From Nevskiaceae bacterium (GTDB lineage Bacteria > Pseudomonadota > Gammaproteobacteria > Steroidobacterales > Steroidobacteraceae), in the NCBI GenBank assembly GCA_024234075.1, contig JACKOV010000011.1:1-26459 (forward strand): 26,459 bases of DNA. Direction: 5' to 3'. The notes under the pieces were generated by a model. The model saw only the letters and a list, made by a program, of their open reading frames with translations. It was not told the DNA's origin and searched no databases. Shown in pieces: positions 12,665-21,938 of the stretch (within the stretch, counting starts at the first letter, position 1; each line of letters starts with the position of its first letter). The position numbers were made by a program, and so were the translations under genes.

Positions 12665-12680
12665 TGCAATTCGGGCCCGA
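12643..12680. repeat. GC-rich inverted repeat spanning the carA promoter
   Basis: On the minus strand TTTCGGGCCCG (12680-12670) is matched by CGGGGCCCCGAAA (12655-12643): seven perfect pairs (TTTCGGG/CCCGAAA), then a small interruption and further G-C pairs. The right arm falls inside the promoter spacer and the left arm upstream of the -35. It may be an operator for carAB or a terminator for dapB; no T-run follows on the minus strand (CGTAAAATTT). Confidence 0.45.
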
Positions 12681-12748
12681 AAGCTCAAATATGCCGCGCA
12701 GAGGACGGTCGCCGAAATTTGCTCAAATGCGCCTGTAGTTTCATAAGA

Positions 12749-13552
12749 TTATGTTTTTATTGAGATAAAATCTGACATGCAGTAGCGCCCGGCAGGCTGG
12801 GCGGCCAGCCAGCGAGCCGCCTCGAGCGCACCCCGGGCAAACACGGCACGATCGCTTGCCTGGTGCGACAAGGTGATTTTCTCGGCTGTTCCGGCGAAAA
12901 TCACGTCGTGTTCGCCGACGATATCGCCACCGCGAACCACCGCGAAGCCGATCTCGCCGCTACGGCGGGGTGCGACCCCAGCCCGACCGGCCACGGCGGC
13001 CTGCCCGAAATCGATCCCCCGCCCCTCGGCCGCTGCCCGCCCCAGCGCCAGGGCCGTGCCGGAGGGCGCATCCTTCTTGTGTCGGTGGTGGGCCTCGACG
13101 ATTTCGATATCGAAGTCCGTCGGCAGCAGCCGGGCGCATTCCCGGACCAGCGCGGTCAGCAAGGTCACCCCGAGGCTGGTGTTGGCAGCAATCAGGACCG
13201 GCGCATGCGCGGCCGCCTGCATCGCCTGCTGCTCGATCTCCGGTGCCAGACCGGTAGTGCCGACCAGCAGCGCAACCCGCGCCGCGGCACAGGCGGCGAG
13301 ATGACCCGCCGTGGACGCTGGATCGGAGAAGTCCACCACGACGTCCGCACCATCGAGCACGGCCGCGAGCTTGCTGCCCACTGTTACACCGAGCGCGCCG
13401 ATGCCCGCCAGCTCGCCGACATCCCGGCCGATCGCCGGACTGTCGGGACGATCGATCGCACCGGTCACGGTCAACCCGGACATCTGCCGGGCGCAGCTCA
13501 CGAGGGTCCGCCCCATCCGTCCGGTGGCGCCCACGATCACGACTCGAAGCAT
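12749..13552 (-). CDS. dapB: 4-Hydroxy-tetrahydrodipicolinate reductase
   Basis: DapB performs the NAD(P)H-dependent reduction in the diaminopimelate/lysine pathway, supplying peptidoglycan and protein synthesis. The 267-aa protein begins with the nucleotide-binding loop V-G-A-T-G-R-M-G-R (7-15). It has V-D-F-S-D-P at 73-78 and the catalytic/substrate motif E-A-H-H-R-H-K-K-D-A-P-S-G-T-A, with His155, His156, Lys160 and P-S-G-T at 163-166. ATG at 13552 sits right before the nucleotide loop; the upstream open frame overlaps the end of dnaJ and is rejected. It follows dnaJ by 37 bases, so it is probably read from the chaperone operon. A 349-base regulatory gap to carA follows. Confidence 0.97.
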   Translation of the reverse strand: MLRVVIVGATGRMGRTLVSCARQMSGLTVTGAIDRPDSPAIGRDVGELAGIGALGVTVGSKLAAVLDGADVVVDFSDPASTAGHLAACAAARVALLVGTTGLAPEIEQQAMQAAAHAPVLIAANTSLGVTLLTALVRECARLLPTDFDIEIVEAHHRHKKDAPSGTALALGRAAAEGRGIDFGQAAVAGRAGVAPRRSGEIGFAVVRGGDIVGEHDVIFAGTAEKITLSHQASDRAVFARGALEAARWLAAQPAGRYCMSDFISIKT

Positions 13553-13589
13553 CGACGCCACTCCTGGACTCGAAGTATCGGTCCCCGCT

Positions 13590-14726
13590 TCAGGAACCGG
13601 CGAAAAAGCGCCGCACACCTTCGAAGAACCCGGCTTCACGCGGCGTGTGCGAACGACCGTCGTTCTTCAGGGATTCGTCGAACTTGCGCAGCAGCTCGCG
13701 CTGCTCGGCGCTGAGCTTGACCGGCGTTTCTACCACAACGCGACAGAACAAATCGCCTCGCGGACCGCCGCGGACCGGCTTCACGCCCTTCTCGCGCAAG
13801 CGGAACACCCGGCCGGACTGGGTCTCGGCCGGAATCTTCAGTGTGACGTCGCCCTCGAGCGTCGGCACGCCGACGCTGCCGCCGAGCACTGCCGTCGCGA
13901 AACCGATCGGCACCTCGCAGGAGAGATGCTCGCCGTCGCGCTCGAAGATCGGGTGCTCCTTGACGGTGATCTCGACATACAGATCACCCGGCGGCCCGCC
14001 GTTGCGTCCCGCCTCGCCCTCGCCGGAGAGGCGGATCCGGTCGCCGGTGCCGACACCGGCCGGCACCTTGACGTTCAGCTTGCGCTGCTTGCGCACCCGC
14101 CCCTGCCCGAGGCAGGTGTCGCAGGGATTCTTGACGATCTTGCCGCTGCCGCGACAACGCGGACAAGGCTGCTGCAACTGGAAGAAGCCTTGCGAGATAC
14201 GCACCTGGCCATTGCCGCCGCAGGTGTCGCAGGCCACCGGCGTGTGGCCCTTGGCCGCACCGGTGCCATGGCAGGTCTCGCACTCCATCAGCTTGGGCAG
14301 ATCGAGTTCGAAGCTGTGGCCGAACACGGCCTGCGACAGGTCGAGTTCGAGGTCGTAGCGCAGATCCGCGCCGCGGAACACCTGCGAGCGACCGCCGCGC
14401 CGCGCGCCACCACCGAAAATGTCGCCGAACACCTCGCCAAAAATGTCGCCGAAGTCCTGGGAGTTGAAACCGCCTTGCCCGCCGGCGCTCTGCCGCGCTG
14501 CGTCGATGCCGGCATGGCCATGCTGGTCGTAGATCGCGCGCTTTTGCGCATCGGCCAGGACTTCGTAGGCCTCCTTGGTCTCCTTGAAGCGCTCTTCCGC
14601 TTCATGGTCGCCCGGGTTGCGATCCGGGTGATATTTCATCGCCAGTCGACGATAGGCTTTCTTGATGTCGGCTTCGCCCGCGTTGCGCGGAACATCCAGA
14701 ACCTTGTAATAGTCACGCTTCGACAT
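13590..14726 (-). CDS. dnaJ: Chaperone DnaJ (Hsp40)
   Basis: DnaJ delivers unfolded clients to DnaK and stimulates its ATPase. The 378-aa protein has the complete type I design: a J domain at 1-70 with His33-Pro34-Asp35, a Gly/Phe-rich linker at about 75-115, and a zinc domain. The four CxxCxGxG repeats of that domain are C-E-T-C-H-G-T-G, C-D-T-C-G-G-N-G, C-P-R-C-R-G-S-G and C-D-T-C-L-G-Q-G. Two beta-barrel substrate-binding domains and a C-terminal tail complete it. It follows dnaK by 92 bases that contain a perfect 12-bp hairpin, likely setting its level below DnaK. dapB follows closely. Confidence 0.98.
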   Translation of the reverse strand: MSKRDYYKVLDVPRNAGEADIKKAYRRLAMKYHPDRNPGDHEAEERFKETKEAYEVLADAQKRAIYDQHGHAGIDAARQSAGGQGGFNSQDFGDIFGEVFGDIFGGGARRGGRSQVFRGADLRYDLELDLSQAVFGHSFELDLPKLMECETCHGTGAAKGHTPVACDTCGGNGQVRISQGFFQLQQPCPRCRGSGKIVKNPCDTCLGQGRVRKQRKLNVKVPAGVGTGDRIRLSGEGEAGRNGGPPGDLYVEITVKEHPIFERDGEHLSCEVPIGFATAVLGGSVGVPTLEGDVTLKIPAETQSGRVFRLREKGVKPVRGGPRGDLFCRVVVETPVKLSAEQRELLRKFDESLKNDGRSHTPREAGFFEGVRRFFAGS

Positions 14727-14744
14727 GTGTTCCCTGCATGCGAA

Positions 14745-14772
14745 ACGGCGCGCCGCTCTCGCGGCGCGCCGT
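14745..14772 (-). terminator. dnaK-dnaJ intergenic hairpin (partial terminator or RNA-processing stem)
   Basis: ACGGCGCGCCGC and GCGGCGCGCCGT form a perfect 12-bp stem around a four-base loop. On the minus strand the stem is followed by TTCGC, so only a three-T stretch counting the stem's last base. With so few Ts it is probably a leaky terminator, or a stem that protects the dnaK message 3' end, rather than a full stop. Confidence 0.6.
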
Positions 14773-14818
14773 AATCGCCCTGGAGGCCCGTCCTAGTACG
14801 GCCGCGCCGGCAAACCGA

Positions 14819-16765
<1,947 letters not shown>

Positions 16766-16816
16766 AGGTTGTGTGCTCCGGAAATCTGGGTCGATGCAAA
16801 TGCTGTTGGCGGGGTT

Positions 16817-16842
16817 ATGGGTTTGCCTGTGGATAATTCAAG
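16817..16842 (-). promoter_or_regulatory. candidate sigma-32 promoter of dnaK
   Basis: The minus strand has CTTGAAT (16842-16836), 13 bases, and ACCCAT (16822-16817), one mismatch from each half of the heat-shock consensus. It lies between grpE and dnaK; the -35 begins three bases after the grpE TGA. It would give dnaK-dnaJ extra heat-shock transcription independent of grpE. Confidence 0.6.
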
Positions 16843-16844
16843 GC

Positions 16845-17426
16845 TCAGGGCGCACGCGCGACGATCACCCGCGCCGGCCGCAGCAGGCGGCCGTTGAGCG
16901 CATAGCCACGCTGCACCACCGTCAGCACGGAATTCGGCTCCGCGGTATCCGAAGGCTGCATGGCCATCGCCTCGTGGAAGTTGGCGTCGAAGGGTTGCCC
17001 CAGCGGGTCTATCTCGGTGATGCCAAGCTTCTCGAAGGCCTTGGCCAGCAGGCGCTGCGTCGCCCGCTGGCCCTCGGCCAGCGCTGCGGCATCGGCCTGC
17101 GGCGCGTTCTCGACCCCGAGATCGAGGCTGTCCTTCACCGGCACCAGCTCCTGCGCGAACTTCTCGAGCCCGAAGCGGTTGGCCTGCTCGATGTCGCGCT
17201 GTGCCCGCTTGCGGACGTTCTCCAGCTCCGCAACGGCGCGCAGATACTGCTCCCAGTGATTCTTGGCCCGCTCTTCGGCCTCGGCGAGCCGCAGCTGGAC
17301 CTGCTCGAGCTCGACCAGCGCGGTCGCCGTCTCGGGCATCAGGGTCGTGGTCTCACCGCCGAAAGCGGCCTGCGATGCATCCTCGGCGGCCTCGTTCGAG
17401 GCCGGGTTCTTGCCGATTTCGGACAT
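16845..17426 (-). CDS. grpE: Nucleotide exchange factor GrpE
   Basis: GrpE is the homodimeric exchange factor that releases ADP from DnaK. The 193-aa protein has a disordered acidic/Ala-rich N-terminus (1-38), a long charged helix (about 39-90, with L-R-A-V-A-E-L-E-N-V-R-K-R), and a C-terminal beta domain. The signature there is P-V-K-D-S-L-D, and the end carries L-N-G-R-L-L-R-P-A-R-V-I-V. ATG at 17426 has an AGGA site seven bases upstream. The gene is 87 bases after hrcA. That gap contains a sigma-32-like promoter overlapping the hrcA stop, an inverted repeat and an AT-rich stretch just before the start. Confidence 0.96.
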   Translation of the reverse strand: MSEIGKNPASNEAAEDASQAAFGGETTTLMPETATALVELEQVQLRLAEAEERAKNHWEQYLRAVAELENVRKRAQRDIEQANRFGLEKFAQELVPVKDSLDLGVENAPQADAAALAEGQRATQRLLAKAFEKLGITEIDPLGQPFDANFHEAMAMQPSDTAEPNSVLTVVQRGYALNGRLLRPARVIVARAP

Positions 17427-17453
17427 TTAATATCCTATATAATCAATACATTA

Positions 17454-17484
17454 GAGCGCATATCTCGATGCGCTCCGATTTTTT
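17454..17484. repeat. inverted repeat in the grpE leader (terminator-like on plus strand; possible operator)
   Basis: GAGCGCAT (17454-17461) and ATGCGCTC (17468-17475) form a perfect 8-bp inverted repeat with a six-base loop. On the plus strand CGATTTTTT follows, so it has the form of an intrinsic terminator for rightward (antisense) transcripts. On the minus strand it lies in the grpE 5' leader without a T-run. It does not match CIRCE (TTAGCACTC-N9-GAGTGCTAA), so binding by HrcA is only a possibility. Confidence 0.6.
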
Positions 17485-17506
17485 GAGCCAAACGGCTGTA
17501 CGCAGA

Positions 17507-17533
17507 ATGGGGGTCAGAGGCGGGAATTCAAGG
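17507..17533 (-). promoter_or_regulatory. candidate sigma-32 promoter of grpE-dnaK-dnaJ
   Basis: The minus strand reads CCTTGAAT (17533-17526), 13 bases, CCCCAT then TC (17512-17505). This is the best heat-shock match in the window: one mismatch in CTTGAAA and a complete CCCCAT. The hrcA TGA (17516-17514) lies between the two boxes, so the promoter overlaps the hrcA 3' end. The expected leader to grpE is about 75 bases and includes the inverted repeat at 17454-17475. Confidence 0.7.
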
Positions 17534-18572
17534 CACTGCCCAGCAGCTTGGCCGTGAGATCGACGATCGGAATGATCCGCTCGTAGGCCATGCGGGTCGG
17601 GCCGATCACGCCGATCACGCCCACGACCCCGTCGTCGCCGCGGTACGGCGCCGTGACGACGCTGCAATCATCGAGCACCCGGAAGCCCGACTCGTGACCG
17701 ATGAAGATCTGCACGCCTTCGGCATGCAGGCTCTGGTCGAGAAGGTTGAGGAAGCCGCGTTTTTCGTTGAAGGCTTCGAACAGCCGCCGCAACTTCTCGA
17801 CGTCGTTGAGCTGCGCGGCGCCCATCAGGTTGGTCTCGCCGGCGATCACGTATTCGAGCCCCTCGCCGGCTTCCGGCCGGAACGCCTGCTGGGCCATCGA
17901 AATCGCTTCGACCATCAGCGCATTCATGGTCTCGCGCGCTTCCTGCAGTTGCCGCAGGATCTCGTTGCGGGCCTGATCGAGCGTGCGCCCGACGAACTGT
18001 TCGTTGAGGAAGTTCGCGGCGCGCTTGAGCTCGTCGGCGCTGTAGTGGTGGTCGAGACGGATGATCCGGTTCTGCACCTCGCGCCCGCTGAAGACCAACA
18101 CGACCAGCACGCGGTTGTCCGACAGGCCGACGAATTCGATCTGGGTGATCGCCGCCGCCTGCGACTTGGGCACGGTGACCACACCGGCGAGCCGCGTGAA
18201 ATTCGACAGCAGCTGCGACGCCGTGGCGATCAGCGATTTCGAACTGTCGTAGGCCGTGGTGCCGAGATGGCGGCGCAACTCCTCCACGGCCAGTTGGTCG
18301 ACCGGCTGCACGCGCAGCAGGGTATCGACGAAAAAGCGGTAACCCCGGTCGGTCGGTATTCGGCCGGCCGAGGTATGCGGGGAGGACACGAAACCCAGCT
18401 CTTCCAGGTCGGCCATCACGTTGCGGATGGTGGCCGAGGAAAGGCTCAGGCCGGAATCGCGCGACAGGGTTCTCGAGCCGACGGGCTGGCCATCGCGGAT
18501 ATAGCTCTCGACGAGCACCCGCAGCAGCTGCCGGGCGCGGTCGCTCAGTATGTCGTCGTGATCCTGCGCCAT
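17514..18572 (-). CDS. hrcA: Heat-inducible transcription repressor HrcA
   Basis: HrcA represses class I heat-shock genes by binding the CIRCE operator, with its activity set by GroEL. The 352-aa protein starts with the winged-helix segment L-S-D-R-A-R-Q-L-L-R-V-L-V-E-S-Y-I-R-D-G-Q-P-V-G-S-R-T-L. It continues with S-S-A-T-I-R-N-V-M-A-D-L-E-E-L-G and S-P-H-T-S-A-G-R-I-P-T-D-R-G-Y-R-F. The central GAF-like region and C-terminal V-V-G-V-I-G-V-I-G-P-T-R-M-A-Y are present. It heads the hrcA-grpE-dnaK-dnaJ cluster and is divergent from nadK. I see no CIRCE in its upstream region or before grpE, so its operator is either elsewhere (for example groESL) or diverged. Confidence 0.97.
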   Translation of the reverse strand: MAQDHDDILSDRARQLLRVLVESYIRDGQPVGSRTLSRDSGLSLSSATIRNVMADLEELGFVSSPHTSAGRIPTDRGYRFFVDTLLRVQPVDQLAVEELRRHLGTTAYDSSKSLIATASQLLSNFTRLAGVVTVPKSQAAAITQIEFVGLSDNRVLVVLVFSGREVQNRIIRLDHHYSADELKRAANFLNEQFVGRTLDQARNEILRQLQEARETMNALMVEAISMAQQAFRPEAGEGLEYVIAGETNLMGAAQLNDVEKLRRLFEAFNEKRGFLNLLDQSLHAEGVQIFIGHESGFRVLDDCSVVTAPYRGDDGVVGVIGVIGPTRMAYERIIPIVDLTAKLLGSALNSRL

Positions 18573-18733
18573 GCGCGCGTGACGTAGCAGTCCTCGTGAC
18601 GAGTTGCCCGTTCAGGCTACCGACAGCGCGCGAACGACGTCAAGCGCGGCCGCAAATCGGCGGCGCGGGCATGCCCATCGGCGCTTCGCGGCGGTTTCGG
18701 CGCGTTGGCCGGGCGTAGCGGCCGTGTTAAAAG

Positions 18734-18750
18734 ACCGGACCGCTTCCGGT
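18734..18750 (+). repeat. hairpin just upstream of nadK
   Basis: ACCGGA and TCCGGT form a perfect 6-bp stem around CCGCT, ending five bases before the nadK ATG. No Shine-Dalgarno sequence is visible, so the stem could limit ribosome access. TTAAAA at 18727-18732 just before it is a poor -10 candidate. Low-weight observation. Confidence 0.4.
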
Positions 18751-18755
18751 GCCCC

Positions 18756-19655
18756 ATGACTGCCACCATCCGCTGCTGTGCCCTGGTTACCCGTTATGCC
18801 GATGCGCGCGTCGCCGAGAGTGCCGGCGCGCTGGCGGCCCATCTGGCCGCGCGCGGCATCGCGCCGCTCGCCCTCGACGACGAAATCGACCGCTTCGACG
18901 GCGCCGCGGTCCGCGGCATCGCCGAAGCCGAGCTGGCCACGCAGGCCGAACTGGTGGTCGCCATCGGCGGCGATGGCACGTTGCTCTATGCCGCCGGACT
19001 GGTGGCCGAGCGCCGCATCCCACTGCTCGGCATCAATCGCGGCCGCCTCGGCTTTCTGACCGACGTGCTGCCGGCGGACATGCTGGCCTCGGTCGATGCC
19101 GTGCTGGCCGGCGACGTCGAGATCGACGAGCGGCAGTTGCTCGCCGCCGAACTGCGCAGCGCCACGGGCGTGGTCAGCGCACGTGGCCTGGCGTTAAACG
19201 ACGTCGTGATCCAGAAATCGCAGGCCGGCCACCTGCTCGACTTCGAAACCTCGATCAACGGCCGCTATGTCAACACCCACGGTGGCGACGGCCTGGTGGT
19301 TGCGACCGCCACCGGCTCCACCGCCTACGCCTTGTCCTGCGGCGGGCCGATCGTCGAGCCGCAACTCGAAGTGATCGTGGTCGCGCCGATCTGTCCGCAC
19401 ACCCTCTCGGACCGTCCGATCGTGGTGTCCTCGCGCTCGGTCGTCGAAGTGCTGTTGATCGAGCGCCCGGACCCGCGCGCCGAGGTCACCTGCGACGGCC
19501 GGCTGCTCGGCGCGATGGTCCACGGCGAAACGCTGCGGATCGCGCCGTCGGCGCACCGGATCACGCTGCTGCACCCGCGCGGCTACGACTATTTCCGGCT
19601 GCTGCGCTCCAAGCTGCACTGGGGTCGCCGCGCCTTCGACAACAACCCGGGCTGA
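18756..19655 (+). CDS. nadK: NAD kinase
   Basis: NadK phosphorylates NAD to NADP, the only source of NADP in most bacteria. The 299-aa protein has the catalytic G-G-D-G at 71-74 (Asp73) after V-V-A-I. It also has the substrate motif A-L-N-D-V-V-I, where Asp replaces Glu as in pseudomonads and xanthomonads. The conserved block T-H-G-G-D-G-L-V-V-A-T-A-T-G-S-T-A-Y-A-L-S is followed by P-I-C-P-H-T-L-S-D-R-P. ATG at 18756 matches the family N-terminus; no ribosome binding site is visible and a 6-bp hairpin ends five bases before it. recN starts three bases after its stop, so the two form an operon. The gene is divergent from hrcA. Confidence 0.96.
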   Translation: MTATIRCCALVTRYADARVAESAGALAAHLAARGIAPLALDDEIDRFDGAAVRGIAEAELATQAELVVAIGGDGTLLYAAGLVAERRIPLLGINRGRLGFLTDVLPADMLASVDAVLAGDVEIDERQLLAAELRSATGVVSARGLALNDVVIQKSQAGHLLDFETSINGRYVNTHGGDGLVVATATGSTAYALSCGGPIVEPQLEVIVVAPICPHTLSDRPIVVSSRSVVEVLLIERPDPRAEVTCDGRLLGAMVHGETLRIAPSAHRITLLHPRGYDYFRLLRSKLHWGRRAFDNNPG

Positions 19656-19658
19656 ACC

Positions 19659-21410
19659 GTGCTCACGCACCTGCACATCCGCGATTTCGCGATCATCGAC
19701 AGCATCGAGATCGATCTGCGCGCCGGGCTCACCGTACTGACCGGCGAAACCGGCGCGGGAAAATCGATCCTGGTCGACGCGCTGCAGCTCGCGGCTGGCG
19801 GGCGCGCCGGCATCGAGGTCGTGCGCCACGGCAGCGAACGGGCCGAGGTCACCGCCACCTTCGATCTGACCCGGGCGCCGGCACCGCTGCGCGAACTGCT
19901 CGGCGAGCAGTCCATCGACGCCGACGACGAGCTGGTGGTGCGCCGCGTGGTCACCCGCGAGGGCAAGTCCCGCGCCTATCTCAATGGCCAGCAGGTCTCG
20001 ATCCAGACGCTGCGCCTGGCCGGCGAGTGGCTGGTCGACATCCACGGCCAGCACGAATTCCAGTCGCTGGCGCGGCCGGCCGCACAGCGCGACCTGCTCG
20101 ATGAATTCGGCGACGCCCTGGCTCTGGCCGCCGCCGTCGCTGCGGCACACCGCGAGCGCCTGGCCGCGAGCGCCCGGCTGACCGCGCTGCAGGCCATGGT
20201 CGGCGACCGCGATTCGCGGCTCGAGCTGCTGCGCTTCCAGACCGGCGAGCTCGCCGCGCTGGAGTTCACCGACGGCGAATTGCAGACGCTCGGCGAGGAA
20301 CGCACCCGGCTCGCCAATCGCGGCCGGCTCGCCGACGCCGCCCGCGGCACGCTGGCCCTGCTCTACGAGGCCGAGGACAGCAATGCGCATGCCGCGACCA
20401 GCCGCGCGCTGGCGTTGCTGCGCCAGGCCGGCAGCCTCGACCCACGCCTCGGTGCAGTGCAGCCGCTGGTCGACGAGGCCTTGATCCGCATCGCCGAGGC
20501 CGCCCGCGAACTCGCCGGTTATCTCGACGATCTGGACGTCGATCCGGCACGGCAGGAGTTCGTCGAGCAACGCCTGGCGGCGATCGAGCAACTGGCGCGC
20601 AAGCATCGAGTCGCCGCCGCCGAGCTACCCGCCAGGAGCGCGCAGCTGCAGGCTGAGCTGGCGCAGCTCGAGCGCGTCGAACACGACCTGGCGACACTGC
20701 AAGCCGAGGTCGCGGCCGCGGCCGAGAACTGGCGCCGGGCGGCAGCCACGCTGTCGAGCCGGCGTCGCGCCATCGCCGCCAAGCTCGGCCCGGCGATCAC
20801 CCAGCGCATGCAGACCCTCGGCATGGCCGGCGGCCGTTTCGAGGTAAGGATCGAGCCGTTGCCGCTCGATCCCGCCGAGACCAGCCCGCATGGCCTCGAG
20901 CAGATCGAGTTCCTGGTGTCGGCCAACCCCGGTCAGCCGCCGCGTCCGCTCGGTAAGGTGGCGTCTGGCGGCGAGTTGTCGCGCCTGTCACTGGCGGTGC
21001 AGGTCACCACCGCGCGCGCCGATGGCGCGGCCAGCCGCGACTCGCGCTGCATGGTCTTCGACGAAGTGGATTCGGGTGTGGGCGGCGCTGTGGCGGAGAT
21101 CGTCGGCCGGGAGCTGGCCGCGCTCGGCCGCCAGGCCCAGGTGCTGTGCGTCACCCACCTGCCGCAGGTGGCGGCCCAGGGCGATGAACACCTGCGGGTC
21201 GCCAAGCTGACCGATGGTCGCAGCACGCGGACGCAACTGGTCGAACTGACGGGCAGTGAGCGGGTCGAGGAGATCGCCCGCATGCTGGGCGGCGTGTCGA
21301 TCACCGACAAGGCCCGCGAACACGCTTCCGAGATGCTCAAGGGCGCGGCGGCGGCCCCGCTCACGACCCAGCCCCGGGCAGCGGCCCGCGGTCGGCGCGC
21401 CAAGGGCTGA
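19659..21410 (+). CDS. recN: DNA repair protein RecN
   Basis: RecN is an SMC-like ATPase that acts early in RecA-dependent double-strand break repair. The 583-aa protein has the Walker A G-E-T-G-A-G-K-S at 29-36, the G-Q-H-E-F-Q-S-L motif typical of RecN, and a long coiled coil of Ala/Glu/Leu/Arg-rich heptads over roughly 150-380. The ABC signature S-G-G-E-L-S-R-L-S-L-A and the Walker B M-V-F-D-E-V-D-S-G-V-G-G follow, then C-V-T-H-L-P-Q-V-A-A. GTG at 19659 is the start, three bases after the nadK stop, and the first residues L-T-H-L-H-I-R-D-F-A-I are the family N-terminus. No LexA-type box is visible before nadK or recN. It converges on fur with 49 bases between. Confidence 0.96.
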   Translation: MLTHLHIRDFAIIDSIEIDLRAGLTVLTGETGAGKSILVDALQLAAGGRAGIEVVRHGSERAEVTATFDLTRAPAPLRELLGEQSIDADDELVVRRVVTREGKSRAYLNGQQVSIQTLRLAGEWLVDIHGQHEFQSLARPAAQRDLLDEFGDALALAAAVAAAHRERLAASARLTALQAMVGDRDSRLELLRFQTGELAALEFTDGELQTLGEERTRLANRGRLADAARGTLALLYEAEDSNAHAATSRALALLRQAGSLDPRLGAVQPLVDEALIRIAEAARELAGYLDDLDVDPARQEFVEQRLAAIEQLARKHRVAAAELPARSAQLQAELAQLERVEHDLATLQAEVAAAAENWRRAAATLSSRRRAIAAKLGPAITQRMQTLGMAGGRFEVRIEPLPLDPAETSPHGLEQIEFLVSANPGQPPRPLGKVASGGELSRLSLAVQVTTARADGAASRDSRCMVFDEVDSGVGGAVAEIVGRELAALGRQAQVLCVTHLPQVAAQGDEHLRVAKLTDGRSTRTQLVELTGSERVEEIARMLGGVSITDKAREHASEMLKGAAAAPLTTQPRAAARGRRAKG

Positions 21411-21459
21411 CGGGCAACCGCGGCGCCGAAAGCCGGCACCGCACCGCCGGATGGCGGAA

Positions 21460-21912
21460 TCAGCTGTCGGCGCGCAGCTTGCCCGCTCCCGGACAGTCGG
21501 GTTTGCGGCAGTGGCCGTACATCACCAGCGCATGATGGCGGATCTCGTAACCGAGACGCGCCGCGACCACGCGCTGCCGCTCCTCGATGCCCTCGTCGAC
21601 GAACTCTTCGACCCGACCACAGTCCAAACAGACGATGTGGTCATGGTGTTCACCCTGGTTCAGCTCGAACACCGCCATGCCATCTTCGAAATGATGACGC
21701 GTCACCAGACCCGCCGTTTCGAATTGCGTCAGCACCCGATACACCGTCGCGAGGCCGATGTCTTCACGAGTGTCGATCAACCGCCGGTAAATGTCCTCGG
21801 CGGACAGATGACGGGTCGCACTGCCCTCGAGAATGTCGAGGATCTTGAGTCGAGGCAGCGTGACTTTGAGTCCCGCCTTTCGCAGGTCCTTGCCTTCCAC
21901 ATGCAAGCCCAT
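21460..21912 (-). CDS. fur: Ferric uptake regulator Fur
   Basis: Fur is the iron-responsive, dimeric metal-binding repressor. The 150-aa product has the winged helix A-G-L-K-V-T-L-P-R-L-K-I-L and the recognition helix D-I-G-L-A-T-V-Y-R-V-L-T-Q-F. The metal segment H-H-F-E-D-G-M-A-V-F-E-L and the H-H-D-H-I-V-C-L-D-C motif follow. Both structural zinc pairs are present: Cys95/Cys98 and Cys135/Cys140. ATG at 21912 has no clear ribosome binding site; GTG at 21900 would give eight residues before A-G-L-K, as in Xanthomonas Fur, and is a real alternative. The gene is divergent from bamE with only 26 bases between, the conserved fur/bamE (omlA) pair. Confidence 0.96.
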   Translation of the reverse strand: MGLHVEGKDLRKAGLKVTLPRLKILDILEGSATRHLSAEDIYRRLIDTREDIGLATVYRVLTQFETAGLVTRHHFEDGMAVFELNQGEHHDHIVCLDCGRVEEFVDEGIEERQRVVAARLGYEIRHHALVMYGHCRKPDCPGAGKLRADS

Positions 21913-21921
21913 CCAATGGAG

Positions 21922-21927
21922 TAGAAT
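21922..21927 (+). promoter_or_regulatory. candidate -10 box of bamE
   Basis: TAGAAT (5 of 6 matches) ends 11 bases before the bamE ATG at 21939, so the transcript leader would be only about five bases. No convincing -35 is seen; it would fall inside the fur coding start. fur and bamE promoters must overlap in this small gap. Confidence 0.35.
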
Positions 21928-21938
21928 CAGCAGCCATT

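Noticed and set aside
12396..12665. An 89-codon frame in the carA leader as a possible leader peptide
   Set aside because: Its ATG lies at the -35 box of the best promoter, so it would not be in that transcript; the composition is unremarkable and it simply runs into the carA start.
18573..18755. CIRCE or a sigma-32 promoter for hrcA, and a LexA box for nadK-recN
   Set aside because: No TTAGCACTC/GAGTGCTAA, no CCCCAT at the right spacing from CTTGACG, and no CTGT-N8-ACAG; only a weak TTGACG with a poor -10 is seen.
21411..21459. The CCGCC-GGAT-GGCGG hairpin between convergent recN and fur as a bidirectional terminator
   Set aside because: Only five pairs and no T-run on either strand; not enough to call.
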